Shown: positions 1-9,058, numbered from the stretch's first letter. The stretch: 64,000 nt of DNA from Engelhardtia mirabilis (GCF_007748095.1 NZ_CP036287.1:2542001-2606000), one strand, 5' to 3'. Notes: a model not told the origin generated them from the sequence alone. Numbers and translations: made by a program.

Positions 1-1439
1 CCCTCTCGCGCTCGCCGCGGGGAGTCGGCCGGGACGTCGAAGTGCGCGAACATGATCTCCTTGGAGTCGCGCTTGCGCGGATAGCTCGCGCCGCCGTCGT
101 CCTGTCCGAGGTCGTGGTCGTCCCAGGTGGCCAGGACCCGGGTCCCGGCTCGCAGGGCCGCATACCCGGGCTGCGCCGCGAGCAGGGCGTACTGGGCGCG
201 CAGGTGGTTCATGTCGACGGTGTCGCCGTAGACGTTGTCGCCCAGGAACAGGAACAGGTCCGGGTTCGCGGCCACGACGTGGTCCCACAGGGGCGTGGGC
301 CGGCGCTGGTCGTTGCAGGAGCCGAAGGCGATGCGCGACAGGGCGCGCGGATCGACGACGTCGGGCTCGATTGCCGGGGCGCTCAACTCGTCGAGGAACA
401 GGCGCCGTCGCATCAGCACGCCGCCGTCGCCCGCGTCTCGAACGGACAGCTCCACGTGGGGGCGCTCGGCGTCGAAGTCGATCTCGACCAGGCCGAAGTT
501 CGGGCCGAACCACTGATCGCCCAGGCGCAGGCCGTTGCGCTCGGGCGCCCAGGTGCGCGACTGGTTGAGCGCGCTCGAGGTGACGTCGAACAGCGCATAG
601 CCCGCGTCGAGCCCGTCGCGCTGCGTGGGCAGCACCGAGAGCTCGGCCGCGTGCCGGTCTCCGGAGAGGAAGACCACGCCCTTTGCCCCCGTGGCGGCCA
701 GGAGGCGATTCATGCGCCGGCGCTCGTGGGGGAAGTTGCCCCAGTTCTCGCCACCGCTCTCGTGCGCGACGAACTGGATCGAGGAGCCGATCAGGCGCAG
801 CTCGGCGGGTTCGCGCAGTTGCTGCTCCAGCCAGGTCCACTGGGTCTCGCCCAGCAGCGTTCCCTCGCCATCGGGGCCCGCCTGGTAGGGCGCTGCCCAC
901 TTCCATTCCTCCAGCGGGCCTTCATTGCGGGTCAAGGAAGTGCGGTGGTAACGGGTGTCGAGCACGATCACCTGCACTCGCTCGCCGGGAGGACCGAAGA
1001 CCCGGGCGTGGTAGACGCCCTCCCGCGCACGGCGTGGCGAGTCGTCGCCCACGCCGAGGAAGTCCAGGAGCGCCGTTTGGGACTGGGCCTTGATCGGGAA
1101 CTCGGCTCCGGCGTCGTCGCGCCCGTAGTCGTGGTCGTCCCACGTGGCGAGGAGCTCCACCCGTTCGCGCAGCCCTGCGAAAACCGCAATCGCCGCCAGC
1201 CGGGCCCAGGCCGCGGCCAGCTCGCTCGCATCGTCGCTGTCGGCGTAGACGTTGTCTCCCAGCAGCACCAAGAGGTCAGGCTCGGCTGCCGCGATGGTCG
1301 ACCAGACCTCGGCAGGACCCTCCAGGCGATAGCAGGAGCCGAATGCGATGCGCCGCGGTCCTTCGTGACCGACGCTCTCGGCGATCGAGGCGCCCTGGGG
1401 GAGGAGCGCGCAGAGGGTGACGAGCAGGAGCTGCAGCAT
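1..1439 (-). CDS. tandem PhoD-like alkaline phosphatase, C-terminus outside window
   Basis: A secreted metallophosphatase of the PhoD type, expected to hydrolyse phosphate esters in the envelope. The protein starts with a hydrophobic signal peptide (about residues 1-20) and is open for 479 codons to the window edge. It holds two homologous domains. The first begins near residue 31 with FGSC, then GDNVYAD (about 61) and ATWDDHDYG (about 99). The same three motifs recur near residues 369, 400 and 440 as FGSC, GDNVYGD and ATWDDHDLG. The aspartates, asparagine and histidine of these motifs are the usual metal ligands of this superfamily. It lies 12 bp downstream of the DUF819 gene on the same strand and is probably co-transcribed with it. 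Single-domain PhoD proteins are usual; two catalytic copies in one chain is odd. The end of the second domain is not visible. Confidence 0.8.
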   Translation of the reverse strand, partial: MLQLLLVTLCALLPQGASIAESVGHEGPRRIAFGSCYRLEGPAEVWSTIAAAEPDLLVLLGDNVYADSDDASELAAAWARLAAIAVFAGLRERVELLATWDDHDYGRDDAGAEFPIKAQSQTALLDFLGVGDDSPRRAREGVYHARVFGPPGERVQVIVLDTRYHRTSLTRNEGPLEEWKWAAPYQAGPDGEGTLLGETQWTWLEQQLREPAELRLIGSSIQFVAHESGGENWGNFPHERRRMNRLLAATGAKGVVFLSGDRHAAELSVLPTQRDGLDAGYALFDVTSSALNQSRTWAPERNGLRLGDQWFGPNFGLVEIDFDAERPHVELSVRDAGDGGVLMRRRLFLDELSAPAIEPDVVDPRALSRIAFGSCNDQRRPTPLWDHVVAANPDLFLFLGDNVYGDTVDMNHLRAQYALLAAQPGYAALRAGTRVLATWDDHDLGQDDGGASYPRKRDSKEIMFAHFDVPADSPRRARE

Positions 1440-1451
1440 GGTGCTAGTGGA

Positions 1452-2639
1452 TCAGCCGACCGTCGCGCCGCCCAGCACATGGCTCCCGACGACCATCCCC
1501 AGGAAGGTCCCGGTCGCCGTGCCGAGGCTGCCGACCAGGATCGCCGGCAGGACCAGGTCGGACCGCCCCAGGCTGCGCGCCAGGGCCAGGGCGCTGGACC
1601 CGCCGCCGACGCCCGCCTGACTGGCGACCGAGGCCAGCTCGGGCGCGATGCCGAACAGGCGTGCGGCGCCGAAGACCAGCACTCCGTGCACCGCCAGGGT
1701 GATCGAGACGAACAGCAGCATCTGCGGAGCGAGCGCGCCGAGGGAAGCCAGGGCGTTCAGGTCGCACAGGGCTCCGATGGTGGCCAGGAACAGGTAGACC
1801 GCGAACATGCCCAGGACGCGCGTGCCCTTGATGCGACCGATGGCCGGAACCTGGGCCAGTAGCAGGGCGATCAGGGTCAAGATCAAGTTGGGATGCAGGT
1901 GGACGATGTCCCGGACGTCGAGCTGAAGCGAGATCGCGCGCGACGCGGCCAGGGCCCCCAGTCCCAGGCCGAGGGCGAGGCCCAGGTCGATCGGATGCAA
2001 CTGCTCGGAGTCGTCGTCGAGCCCGAGGTCCGGTCCTGAGCTGCCGTCGGTGTCGAGGGCCTCGGCTACCTTCCCGCCGCGCCCGCCGAGCATTCGCGGC
2101 AGCAGCACTCCGACCACCATCCAGACGGTCGTCATCAGGCTGTCGACCACCGCCGCGCCGGCGTAGAGGGCGCCGTCGTCCATCACGCGGTAGATGGTGG
2201 CGAGGGTGTTGAAGTTGAGGCTGCCGCCCGTGTAGGTGCCGACGAACATGGCGCCCAGGCCCGCGCCGTGCTCGCCGAAGGTCGCGGTGCCTCCGACCGC
2301 CCACATGGCCACGGTCACGCCGAGGGCGATGCCGATCGAGCCCACCGCGAACAGCCCGAGCATGGCCGGCCCGGCCCTCAGTACCTGGCGCAGCTCGACC
2401 CGCAGGAGCAGCCAGAAGATCGCCAGAGCGATGACCTCTCCGAAGAGGGCGTCGTAGAGCGGCGTGCCATTGCCGTAGGTCGGCACGATCCGCAGGTTGG
2501 CGAGGACCGCCGTGACCACGATCACCAGCAGCGCGGTGCCCACGTGGCGCAGGAAGGTCCGGCGCACCAACCACTCCGAGAGGACGATCGCGCCACACAG
2601 AACTGCGAGCACGGGCACGGTTCCTTCGAAGGACGGCAT
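1452..2639 (-). CDS. DUF819 family integral membrane protein
   Basis: A 395-residue polytopic membrane protein with about ten to twelve hydrophobic segments. The repeated half-motifs FVGTYTGGSLNF (about 133) and ASQAGVGGGSSALALA (about 335), followed by a Gly-rich LVGSLGTATGTFLG, match the DUF819 (YjcL-like) family. That family is thought to be a transporter-like group, but its substrate is unknown. A soluble linker rich in Asp and Glu (about 180-220) separates the two halves. A TAGAAT hexamer lies 13 bp before the start codon. The next gene downstream, the tandem phosphatase, follows after 12 bp, so a linked role such as phosphate-ester use is possible but unproven. Confidence 0.8.
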   Translation of the reverse strand: MPSFEGTVPVLAVLCGAIVLSEWLVRRTFLRHVGTALLVIVVTAVLANLRIVPTYGNGTPLYDALFGEVIALAIFWLLLRVELRQVLRAGPAMLGLFAVGSIGIALGVTVAMWAVGGTATFGEHGAGLGAMFVGTYTGGSLNFNTLATIYRVMDDGALYAGAAVVDSLMTTVWMVVGVLLPRMLGGRGGKVAEALDTDGSSGPDLGLDDDSEQLHPIDLGLALGLGLGALAASRAISLQLDVRDIVHLHPNLILTLIALLLAQVPAIGRIKGTRVLGMFAVYLFLATIGALCDLNALASLGALAPQMLLFVSITLAVHGVLVFGAARLFGIAPELASVASQAGVGGGSSALALARSLGRSDLVLPAILVGSLGTATGTFLGMVVGSHVLGGATVG

Positions 2640-2714
2640 GGACGTCGATTCTAGGCGGCGACCCGCCGACCGCGAAGTCGTCGGACGGGGCCCACGGCTC
2701 CGCGGCCACGAAGC

Positions 2715-2745
2715 GGGCCCGACGCGAGCGGTTCGCGTCGGGCCC
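2715..2745 (-). terminator. 13-bp stem hairpin after the MddA-like gene
   Basis: A perfect 13-bp inverted repeat (arms 2715-2727 and 2733-2745, loop of 5) lies in the gap between two minus-strand genes. A second small hairpin (arms 2774-2780 and 2784-2790) sits directly after the upstream gene's stop codon. Together they could end transcription of the methyltransferase gene; there is no clear T-tract. Confidence 0.4.
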
Positions 2746-2792
2746 TGGGATTCCTCTCCTCTTCTGCTGGACGGTCCCCCGCAGGGGGACGC

Positions 2793-3608
2793 TCAAGCCG
2801 CCGGCTGCACGCTGCGCGCGCCGCGCGGCTTGGCGAAGGGCACCAGGCCCGGAACGCGGCGGGCGTAGTCGCGGTAGTCCTCGCCGTGCAGCTCGACCAG
2901 GGTGCGCTCCTCGATCCGCGTCCCGATCAGCACGTAGCCGGTGAAGGTCAGGCTGAACATCAGGTGGCTGACGGACATGACCGGCGTGGCCCAGAAAGCG
3001 ATCAGCATGCCCAGCATGAGCGGGTGGCGCACGACGCGGTAGAGCGAGCGCTCCACGTAGCGCGGGGCGGTGTACTGGCGGCCGCGGAAGGCGAGCCAGG
3101 TCTGGCGCAGGCCGAAGAGGTCGAAGTGGTCGATCAGGAAGGTCGACAGCAGGACCATGCCCCAGCCGAGCCCGTTCAGGCTCCACAGTCCGATGGCCAG
3201 GGCTTGGTTCTCGACGCTCCAGACGGTGCCGGGCAGCGCGCGCCACTGGGTGAAGATCAGTGCCAGGCAGACGCATGTGGCGACCATGAAGGTCGAGCGC
3301 TCGATCGAGGCCGGCACGAGCTTGGTCCAGCGGCGCTTGAAGGCCGGGCGGGCCATGATCGCGTGCTGGATGCCGAACAGGGCCACCAGGGCCACGTCGA
3401 TGGCGAGCGCGAGGCCGGTCGAGGTGACCGGAGCGCCGTCGAGGGTGAAGGGCACCTGGGGCAGACCGACCACGAAGGCGATCAGGTACAGGAAGGTGCC
3501 GAAGAACAGGGTGTAGGCGGTCAGGCCGTAGGCGAGGGTGGCGATGCGGGCGATCACGGCAGGCTCCGGGAATCGAGTTCTGGATGTTCGGGGACCCGTG
3601 TGGGTCAC
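2793..3608 (-). CDS. MddA-like methanethiol S-methyltransferase (isoprenylcysteine methyltransferase fold)
   Basis: A 271-residue membrane methyltransferase with about five to six transmembrane segments. The C-terminal half has the signature of the isoprenylcysteine carboxyl methyltransferase / NnrU / MddA group: YRVVRHPLMLG (RHP near residue 193, binding S-adenosylmethionine), a TGYVLIG segment, and GTRIEERTLVELHGEDY, whose acidic residues are conserved. The overall order and the phrase around VPGLVPF fit MddA, which methylates methanethiol to dimethyl sulfide. Assignment to MddA rather than a general ICMT-like protein is from remembered family sequence, so the substrate is inferred. It stands alone, with hairpins downstream. 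Confidence 0.65.
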   Translation of the reverse strand: MTHTGPRTSRTRFPEPAVIARIATLAYGLTAYTLFFGTFLYLIAFVVGLPQVPFTLDGAPVTSTGLALAIDVALVALFGIQHAIMARPAFKRRWTKLVPASIERSTFMVATCVCLALIFTQWRALPGTVWSVENQALAIGLWSLNGLGWGMVLLSTFLIDHFDLFGLRQTWLAFRGRQYTAPRYVERSLYRVVRHPLMLGMLIAFWATPVMSVSHLMFSLTFTGYVLIGTRIEERTLVELHGEDYRDYARRVPGLVPFAKPRGARSVQPAA

Positions 3609-3683
3609 CCTCCCGTGGCGCGCATCGCCGCTGCCACCTGCCAGGGAATCTCGATTTCGCCGGAGCGCCGTCCGCGGCCCTTC

Positions 3684-4727
3684 CTAAACCCCGAGCACCG
3701 CCCGCAGGTGGGGCGCGAGCCGCCGGGCCGTGGCCGGGTTGTGGAAGGCCGCGAAGGCCACCGGGGTCAGCGTGTCGAGCTCGAAGTCCAGCTCGGAGCC
3801 GTCCGGGGCCTCGACCACGCAGCCGGCCTCGCGGGCGCAGAGCACGGCCCCGGCCAGGTCGTAGGGCTTCGAAGGCCGTGTGCTGCGCCCCAGCCGAGCC
3901 GCCACCAGCGGCCGCGCGTCCACGACCATGCGATAGCGCCCGAGCATCGTCAGTACGAGTTGGCCTGCCGAGCAGATGTACTGGTCGTCGAAGCAGTGCT
4001 CGACCAGGGCCTGCTCCTGGGTCTCGAGCCGCTGCAGGAAGGCCGACTCGAGGGCCGCGATGGGCGCGCGCAGGTCCGGTGCGTAGCGGAAGAAGGGGAA
4101 GTAGCCGTGGTCGGCGCGGTCGTCGTCGTCCGCCGTCAGCCTGCGCTCGCCGAGCAACCGGCCGTCCGCGACTTCGCGCTCCTCGATGCGGCAACCCTGG
4201 CCGCGGGCCGCGCTGACGACGCGGAAGCGCCCGCCGCGCGAATCGGGCAGCTCGGCGACGATGCCCGCACAAACGTCGCCCAGCCGCGGCGGCCCGGCAC
4301 CGGCGTCGCAGTAGCTGACGAGGGTCCAGGCGCTGCGCAGGTCGTGCATCAGGTTGCGCGTGCCGTCGATCGGATCGATCGCGATGCGTGGCCCGCCGTG
4401 GTCGAAGTCGGGCAGCTCGCGCACGCCACCGCTCCCGTCCGGGCCGCGGTGGCGCCAACCCGAGTCCTCGGTCATCAACGACAGGGGAGCCCTTGCTGCA
4501 ACGCGCTCGAGCCAACCGTCGAGCAGGCGCTCGGTGGGCACGTCGAGGCCGAAGGCGAAGTCACCGGCGCCGATCCCCTCCGCCCGCCCGAGGGCGTCGA
4601 GGCTTCCCGCCTCGAGGGCGCCGGTCAGGGAGGTTCGCACGGTGGCCCGCAGCTCCTCGCAGAGCGCACGCAGGCGCGGTTCCCAGGTGTCGCGGAAGGC
4701 GGGGGGGGCGTGGGTCGAATCGCTCAT
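3684..4727 (-). CDS. inositol monophosphatase-superfamily phosphatase
   Basis: A 347-residue soluble protein of the FBPase/IMPase/bisphosphate-nucleotidase fold. The metal-binding motifs are visible: TEDSG (about residue 90, the E of the usual EE site), DPIDGTRN (about 116) and the C-terminal PYDLAGAVLCAREAGC (about 290), equivalent to the family's WD(I/L)AA motif. These support Mg-dependent hydrolysis of a small sugar or nucleotide phosphate; the substrate cannot be told. The start at 4727 was chosen because family homology begins right after it, although the frame stays open far upstream as a shadow of trxB. It is divergent from trxB, with about 150 bp between start codons. Confidence 0.78.
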   Translation of the reverse strand: MSDSTHAPPAFRDTWEPRLRALCEELRATVRTSLTGALEAGSLDALGRAEGIGAGDFAFGLDVPTERLLDGWLERVAARAPLSLMTEDSGWRHRGPDGSGGVRELPDFDHGGPRIAIDPIDGTRNLMHDLRSAWTLVSYCDAGAGPPRLGDVCAGIVAELPDSRGGRFRVVSAARGQGCRIEEREVADGRLLGERRLTADDDDRADHGYFPFFRYAPDLRAPIAALESAFLQRLETQEQALVEHCFDDQYICSAGQLVLTMLGRYRMVVDARPLVAARLGRSTRPSKPYDLAGAVLCAREAGCVVEAPDGSELDFELDTLTPVAFAAFHNPATARRLAPHLRAVLGV

Positions 4728-4784
4728 GGGTGGAGGAGTCCGCCGGAGCGGGTGCCCCGCCTCGGAACTCCCGATCCGGGACAC

Positions 4785-4790
4785 TAGACT
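4785..4790 (+). promoter_or_regulatory. candidate -10 element (TAGACT) upstream of trxB
   Basis: A CTAGACT motif, unusually A/T-rich for this region, lies 84 bp before the trxB start. The same heptamer occurs before the SDR gene (9294-9300) and, on the minus strand, before the endonuclease-like gene (24075-24081). No good -35 is seen. Confidence 0.3.
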
Positions 4791-4874
4791 AGTCGCCCCC
4801 CTCGGCCGAACCGAGGCCCCAGCGGCCCGGTGGCCGGTCGCCCCGCTCCCGGGGCCCGCCCACGACCCATCCCC

Positions 4875-5831
4875 ATGACCGATCTGCGCAACGTCATCAT
4901 CGTCGGCTCCGGCCCCGCCGGCTTCACCGCGGCCATCTATGCCTCCCGCGCGAACCTCGAGCCGCTGATGCTCGAGGGCGAGCCGCGGCCGGAAGCGCCC
5001 GATCTGCTCCCGGGCGGCCAGCTGATGCTGACGACCGAGGTCGAGAACTACCCCGGCTTCCCCGAGGGCATCACCGGTCCGGACATGATGGACCTGTTCC
5101 GCAAGCAGGCCCTGCGCTTCGGGACCGAGGTGCTGACCTACGACGTGGCCCGCGCCGAGCTCGAGGGGCCGGTCAAGAAGCTGTGGACCACCGACGGCAA
5201 GGAGCACCACGCCAAGGCCGTGATCATCTCCACCGGCGCCAGCGCCAAGTGGCTGGGCCTCGAGTCGGAGACGGCCCTGCGGAACCGCGGCGTGTCCGCC
5301 TGCGCCACCTGCGACGGAGCCTTCTTCCGCAACAAGGTCGTGGCCGTGGTCGGCGGCGGCGACACCGCCATGGAAGAGGCGACCTTTCTGACGCGCTTCG
5401 CGTCCAAGGTGCTCGTGATCCACCGTCGCGAAGAGCTGCGCGCGTCGAAGATCATGCAGGACCGCGCCAAGCACAACGACAAGATCGAGTTCGTCTGGAA
5501 CTCCGAGGTGGTCGAGGTGCTCGACGTGGAGGCCGGGCGCGTCACCGGGCTGCGACTGAAGGACACCCGGAGCGGCGACACGCGCACGATCGAGTGCGGC
5601 GGCCTGTTCCTGGCCATCGGCCACAAGCCCAACACGGGCTTCCTCGAGGGGCAGCTCGATACCGACGAGCTGGGCTACGTGACCGTGAAGGGCGGCACGC
5701 GCACGAACATCGAAGGTGTGTTCGCCGCGGGCGACGTCTCGGACAAGGTCTACCGCCAGGCGATCACCGCCGCGGGCATGGGCTGCCAGGCGGCGATCGA
5801 CGCCGAACGCTGGCTCGAGACCCAGGAGTAG
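4875..5831 (+). CDS. trxB: thioredoxin-disulfide reductase
   Basis: A flavoenzyme of 318 residues, normal length for the low-molecular-weight type, that reduces thioredoxin with NADPH in the cytoplasm. The FAD-binding GSGPAGFTAAIYASRA is at the N-terminus, the redox-active CATC at 143-146 followed by DGAFF, the NADPH-binding GGGDTAMEEA from about 160, and the second FAD motif GVFAAGDVSD near 285. The start at 4875 places the dinucleotide fold about 8 residues in, as usual; an upstream ATG at 4830 would add a Pro/Arg-rich tail. It converges with the ECF sigma gene, whose stop codon is 13 bp away. Confidence 0.95.
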   Translation: MTDLRNVIIVGSGPAGFTAAIYASRANLEPLMLEGEPRPEAPDLLPGGQLMLTTEVENYPGFPEGITGPDMMDLFRKQALRFGTEVLTYDVARAELEGPVKKLWTTDGKEHHAKAVIISTGASAKWLGLESETALRNRGVSACATCDGAFFRNKVVAVVGGGDTAMEEATFLTRFASKVLVIHRREELRASKIMQDRAKHNDKIEFVWNSEVVEVLDVEAGRVTGLRLKDTRSGDTRTIECGGLFLAIGHKPNTGFLEGQLDTDELGYVTVKGGTRTNIEGVFAAGDVSDKVYRQAITAAGMGCQAAIDAERWLETQE

Positions 5832-5844
5832 AGCCGCGGACCGC

Positions 5845-6441
5845 TCAGGCCGGCGGCGCCAAGGGGTCGACCGGGCCCTCGGGAGCGGGACCGTCGGGTT
5901 CCGGCTCCCGGGCCATGCCGCCGGACGAGTCCGAGAGCCGCCGGTGGAGCCAGGCGCGCGCGAAGTTCCAGTCGTGGCTGGCCGCGCGTCGGCTGATGGA
6001 CAGCAGCTCGGATACCGCCGTGAGGTCCAGGCCCCCGAAGTACCGCAGCTCCACCACGTGTGCGTGGTGGGGGTAGCAGAGCGCCAGATCCTCGAGGGCC
6101 GCCGACAGGTCGAGCAGGTCGATGGCCTGGGAGTCGTCGACCGCGACCTCCTGGTCGTCGAGGGTCAGGCGCGCTTGGTAGCCGCCGCGCTTGGCGGCAG
6201 AGGCCGCGCGGCGCAGGTCGGTCAGGGTGTTGCGGAGGGATCGTGCCGCGTAGGCGCGCTTCTCGTTGTCCGACAATTCGAGCCAGCGGTCATGACGCGC
6301 GAGGCGCAGGAAACACTCGTGCACCAACTCCGTCGGCTCCGGGTCGTCGAGACGGCGGGAGAAGGACAGGAGGCGGCGGGCGAGATAGCGCAGCTCCTGA
6401 TAGCGAGGGTCTGCGATGTCGGGCGGGGGGGGCGGGGACAT
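5845..6441 (-). CDS. ECF-type RNA polymerase sigma factor
   Basis: A 198-residue sigma-70-family factor. Region 2-like sequence PTELVHECFLRLAR is followed by a segment rich in Arg, and a region 4 helix-turn-helix near the C-terminus reads VVELRYFGGLDLTAVSELL then SRRAASHDWNFARAWLHR. This matches the planctomycete/acidobacterial ECF group often found next to Ser/Thr kinases with large extracellular domains. It lies 85 bp downstream of the kinase-FGE gene on the same strand, so kinase and sigma factor probably act in one signalling route. The C-terminal tail (about 25 residues) is Pro/Glu-rich. The start at 6441 was chosen because homology starts just after it. Confidence 0.85.
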   Translation of the reverse strand: MSPPPPPDIADPRYQELRYLARRLLSFSRRLDDPEPTELVHECFLRLARHDRWLELSDNEKRAYAARSLRNTLTDLRRAASAAKRGGYQARLTLDDQEVAVDDSQAIDLLDLSAALEDLALCYPHHAHVVELRYFGGLDLTAVSELLSISRRAASHDWNFARAWLHRRLSDSSGGMAREPEPDGPAPEGPVDPLAPPA

Positions 6442-6526
6442 CGGGGTTCCGGGCGCAGATTGTGCCCCAGGATCCGCGCCGTCCCCACCCCCTGGGTCGG
6501 GCGGCGCGCCGCTCCGGCTGTCCCCG

Positions 6527-9058
6527 CTACCTGTCGCCGACTTGCCAAGCGCCTGACAAGGCCCGGACCGTCCTGAACCCGAGATCGCGGTTGGTCTCGA
6601 GGCCAAACATCTCGTTGCGCGCGCCCGAGCGGCCGGCGGACCTGGCCTGGCCCTTGTGACGCACCGGGTAGTGGGGCCCGTAGGTGTCCTCGGGGTCGGG
6701 GTGTCGGTACTCGCCCGTTGCGGGGTTGAACTCACCCCTCTCGCGATAGCCCCAGTACTCCTCGCGGCACCACTCGCCGACGTTGCCCACCGTGTCGTGC
6801 AGGCCGAAGGCGTTGGCGGCGTAGATCCCCACCGGCGCGTGCAAACTGAGGACCGGCCAGTGGCCGGTGTGATCCCCGTCCACGAAGTCCACCGGTCCGC
6901 TGAGCGAGGTGTCGACGACCAGGTCGCGACCCGCTTCGAGGCGATCGCCGAACCAATAGATCGTGTCGGTCCCCGCGCGATTGGCGAACTCGAACTGCGC
7001 CTCTGTGGGCAGGTCGAGGCCGATGTGCTTGCCGAAGAGCACGGCCTCGCCGTGGCGCACGGTTTCGACCGGGTGCCGCGCCGTCACGACGTAGTCGAGG
7101 TGCCCCTCGCCTGGACGCCAGTAGCTCGTGTTGAAGCCCATCACGCGCTCGAACTGTCCCTGAGTCGTTTCGAACTTCGAGATGAGGAAGGGCGCCAGGG
7201 TCAGGTGCGAGCGGTCACCCAACCACTCGTGGGGCAGCGCCTCGGGATCGTAGTTCGGACCGTCGGGATCCTGCGCTTGGCGTCCGAACCAGAAGCTGCC
7301 ACCGGGCACCAGCACCAGGACCACCGTTGTCTGCGACGTGCATTGAATCCTGTCGTCGGGCCCGGCGCGTTCGGGAATCTCGCCCGCGCGGCCCCACACG
7401 GCGAACTCCTCCAAGCCTGAGTGGGGATCCGGTCCCAGAGGAATCAAGCCAGGCTGGGGTTCGATCACCAATCCGCCGTAGGTCGGCGCCTGCGCGATGC
7501 GCTCGATCGTGGCCATCCACTCCTCGCCGAGCGCGCCGACGGTCGCCGCGTCTCGCGCGGCGGCGTGGCCGCGTCGATTGAGCACGTCGTAGTAGCCCCC
7601 GTGCTCGCGGGCAGGATCGAACAGATCGGTTGCGACCTCCTCGGGCTCACGGTCGCGCGGGGGGAACTCGCCCACGGGCCGGTCCCGCCACCGCGTGGTC
7701 GAAAGCTGAGGCTGCAACCGCTGGGCCAAGCGGTCCGCCTCGTCGAGCCAAGCGTCCAAGTCCCCGAGCCGACTCGGGTCGGCGGGCCACAGGCTGCGAG
7801 CCTGCTCCTCGAGCACCCGCGCACGGTCCAAGGCTGCGTTGTGATCGATGGAGCGGTTGAGGGCGCTGACCTTGCCGAGCGAGCCGAGGGTCACACCCAG
7901 GGCGATCGAGAGCAGCACGAACGTCGCCACCAGTCCGGCAAACAGACCGCGGTTGCGGCGCACTAGGGACTGCAGTCGGTGGAAGCCCGTCGCGCGGCGG
8001 GCGCGCACCGGAAGGCGTGCAACCGTGCGTCGCAGGTCGTCCGCGAACTCGCCCGCCGTGCGTGGGCGCAGCTCCGGATCCTTGGCCAGGGCAGCGCTGG
8101 CCAGCACCTCGAGGTCGCGCGGCAGGTCCGGGCGCACGCGCCGCAGCCGCCGCGGCGCGGTGCGCGAAATGCGCGCGATGGCCGAGGCCGGGTCGAGCCC
8201 CGACAGGTCGATGGGGGAGTGACCCACCAGCAACTCGAACAGCATCACGCCCAGCGCATAGACGTCGCTGCGCTCGTCGACCAGCTCCACGCGACCCTCG
8301 GCCTGCTCGGGGCTCATGGTCGCCAGGGTGCCGACGATCTGCCCGCTGAAGGTCAAGAGGGTCGAGCGGTCGGTGCCCGTGATCGCGGCGATGCCGAAGT
8401 CGAGCACCACCGCACGGCCCTCGCTGGTGACCAGCACGTTGCTGGCCTTGAGGTCGCGGTGGATGATCCCCGCGGCGTGCGCGACTTGAATGCCGTCGGC
8501 CACATCGGCCAGGGTCTCGACCACGCGCTCCCAGGTCCAGCCCACGCAGGCCCTGTCGATGGGCACACCTTCGATGCGCTCCATCGCGAACCAGGGCACG
8601 TCGACGCCGGCAATCGAGTCGACGCCTGCCGCGTAGATGCGCGCCAGGTTGTCGTGTTGGAGTCGCCCGAGGATCTCGGCTTCGCGCTCGAAGCGCTTGA
8701 CGGCCAGGGGCGCGTAGCGATCCCAGCGCAGGACCTTGAGCGCTACGGTGCGCCGGGGACGCTCCTGCTCGGCCAGGTAGACCACGCCCATGCCGCCCCA
8801 ACCGAGCTCGTCGAGGATGCGGAAGCCGCCGATGGAGTGGGGCCGCGCCGGCGGTGGACCGGGGGCCATGCGCTCGGGCGAGTCCTCGAGGAAGCCGGCC
8901 GCCTGGTCGTGGTGATCAAGCAGCTCGCGCAGCTCGTCGACGATCGCGGGGACCGCGGAACGGAGCCGGGCGAAGTGCACCTCGCGCTCTTTCATGCTGA
9001 GCGGCGCGAGGCGAGCGAACTGCTCCACCAAGCCGAGATCGGATTCCGAGGGCGCCAT
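6527..9058 (-). CDS. Ser/Thr protein kinase fused to a formylglycine-generating-enzyme-like domain
   Basis: An 843-residue membrane receptor-like kinase. Residues about 75-345 form a Hanks-type kinase: Gly loop GWGGMGVVYLAE, the VALK lysine, HRDLKASN (200-207), DFG (about 219) and SPEQ in place of APE. All catalytic residues are present. One transmembrane helix (about 371-391) follows. The outer part ends in an FGE-sulfatase/DUF323 domain (about 565-835) with LVPGGSFWFG, ETTQGQF, LPTEAQFEFANRAG, VGNVGEWC and DLGFRTVR. The two cysteines FGE needs for catalysis are not seen in the C-terminal stretch (SAGRSGARNE), so this domain is probably a sensor or binding domain. The middle section resembles that of the protein at 46931-48928. 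The ECF sigma gene follows downstream. Confidence 0.9.
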   Translation of the reverse strand: MAPSESDLGLVEQFARLAPLSMKEREVHFARLRSAVPAIVDELRELLDHHDQAAGFLEDSPERMAPGPPPARPHSIGGFRILDELGWGGMGVVYLAEQERPRRTVALKVLRWDRYAPLAVKRFEREAEILGRLQHDNLARIYAAGVDSIAGVDVPWFAMERIEGVPIDRACVGWTWERVVETLADVADGIQVAHAAGIIHRDLKASNVLVTSEGRAVVLDFGIAAITGTDRSTLLTFSGQIVGTLATMSPEQAEGRVELVDERSDVYALGVMLFELLVGHSPIDLSGLDPASAIARISRTAPRRLRRVRPDLPRDLEVLASAALAKDPELRPRTAGEFADDLRRTVARLPVRARRATGFHRLQSLVRRNRGLFAGLVATFVLLSIALGVTLGSLGKVSALNRSIDHNAALDRARVLEEQARSLWPADPSRLGDLDAWLDEADRLAQRLQPQLSTTRWRDRPVGEFPPRDREPEEVATDLFDPAREHGGYYDVLNRRGHAAARDAATVGALGEEWMATIERIAQAPTYGGLVIEPQPGLIPLGPDPHSGLEEFAVWGRAGEIPERAGPDDRIQCTSQTTVVLVLVPGGSFWFGRQAQDPDGPNYDPEALPHEWLGDRSHLTLAPFLISKFETTQGQFERVMGFNTSYWRPGEGHLDYVVTARHPVETVRHGEAVLFGKHIGLDLPTEAQFEFANRAGTDTIYWFGDRLEAGRDLVVDTSLSGPVDFVDGDHTGHWPVLSLHAPVGIYAANAFGLHDTVGNVGEWCREEYWGYRERGEFNPATGEYRHPDPEDTYGPHYPVRHKGQARSAGRSGARNEMFGLETNRDLGFRTVRALSGAWQVGDR

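Noticed and set aside
42..1862. Open frame of about 600 codons on the plus strand at the left edge
   Set aside because: It is antisense to the tandem phosphatase, whose motifs are unmistakable.
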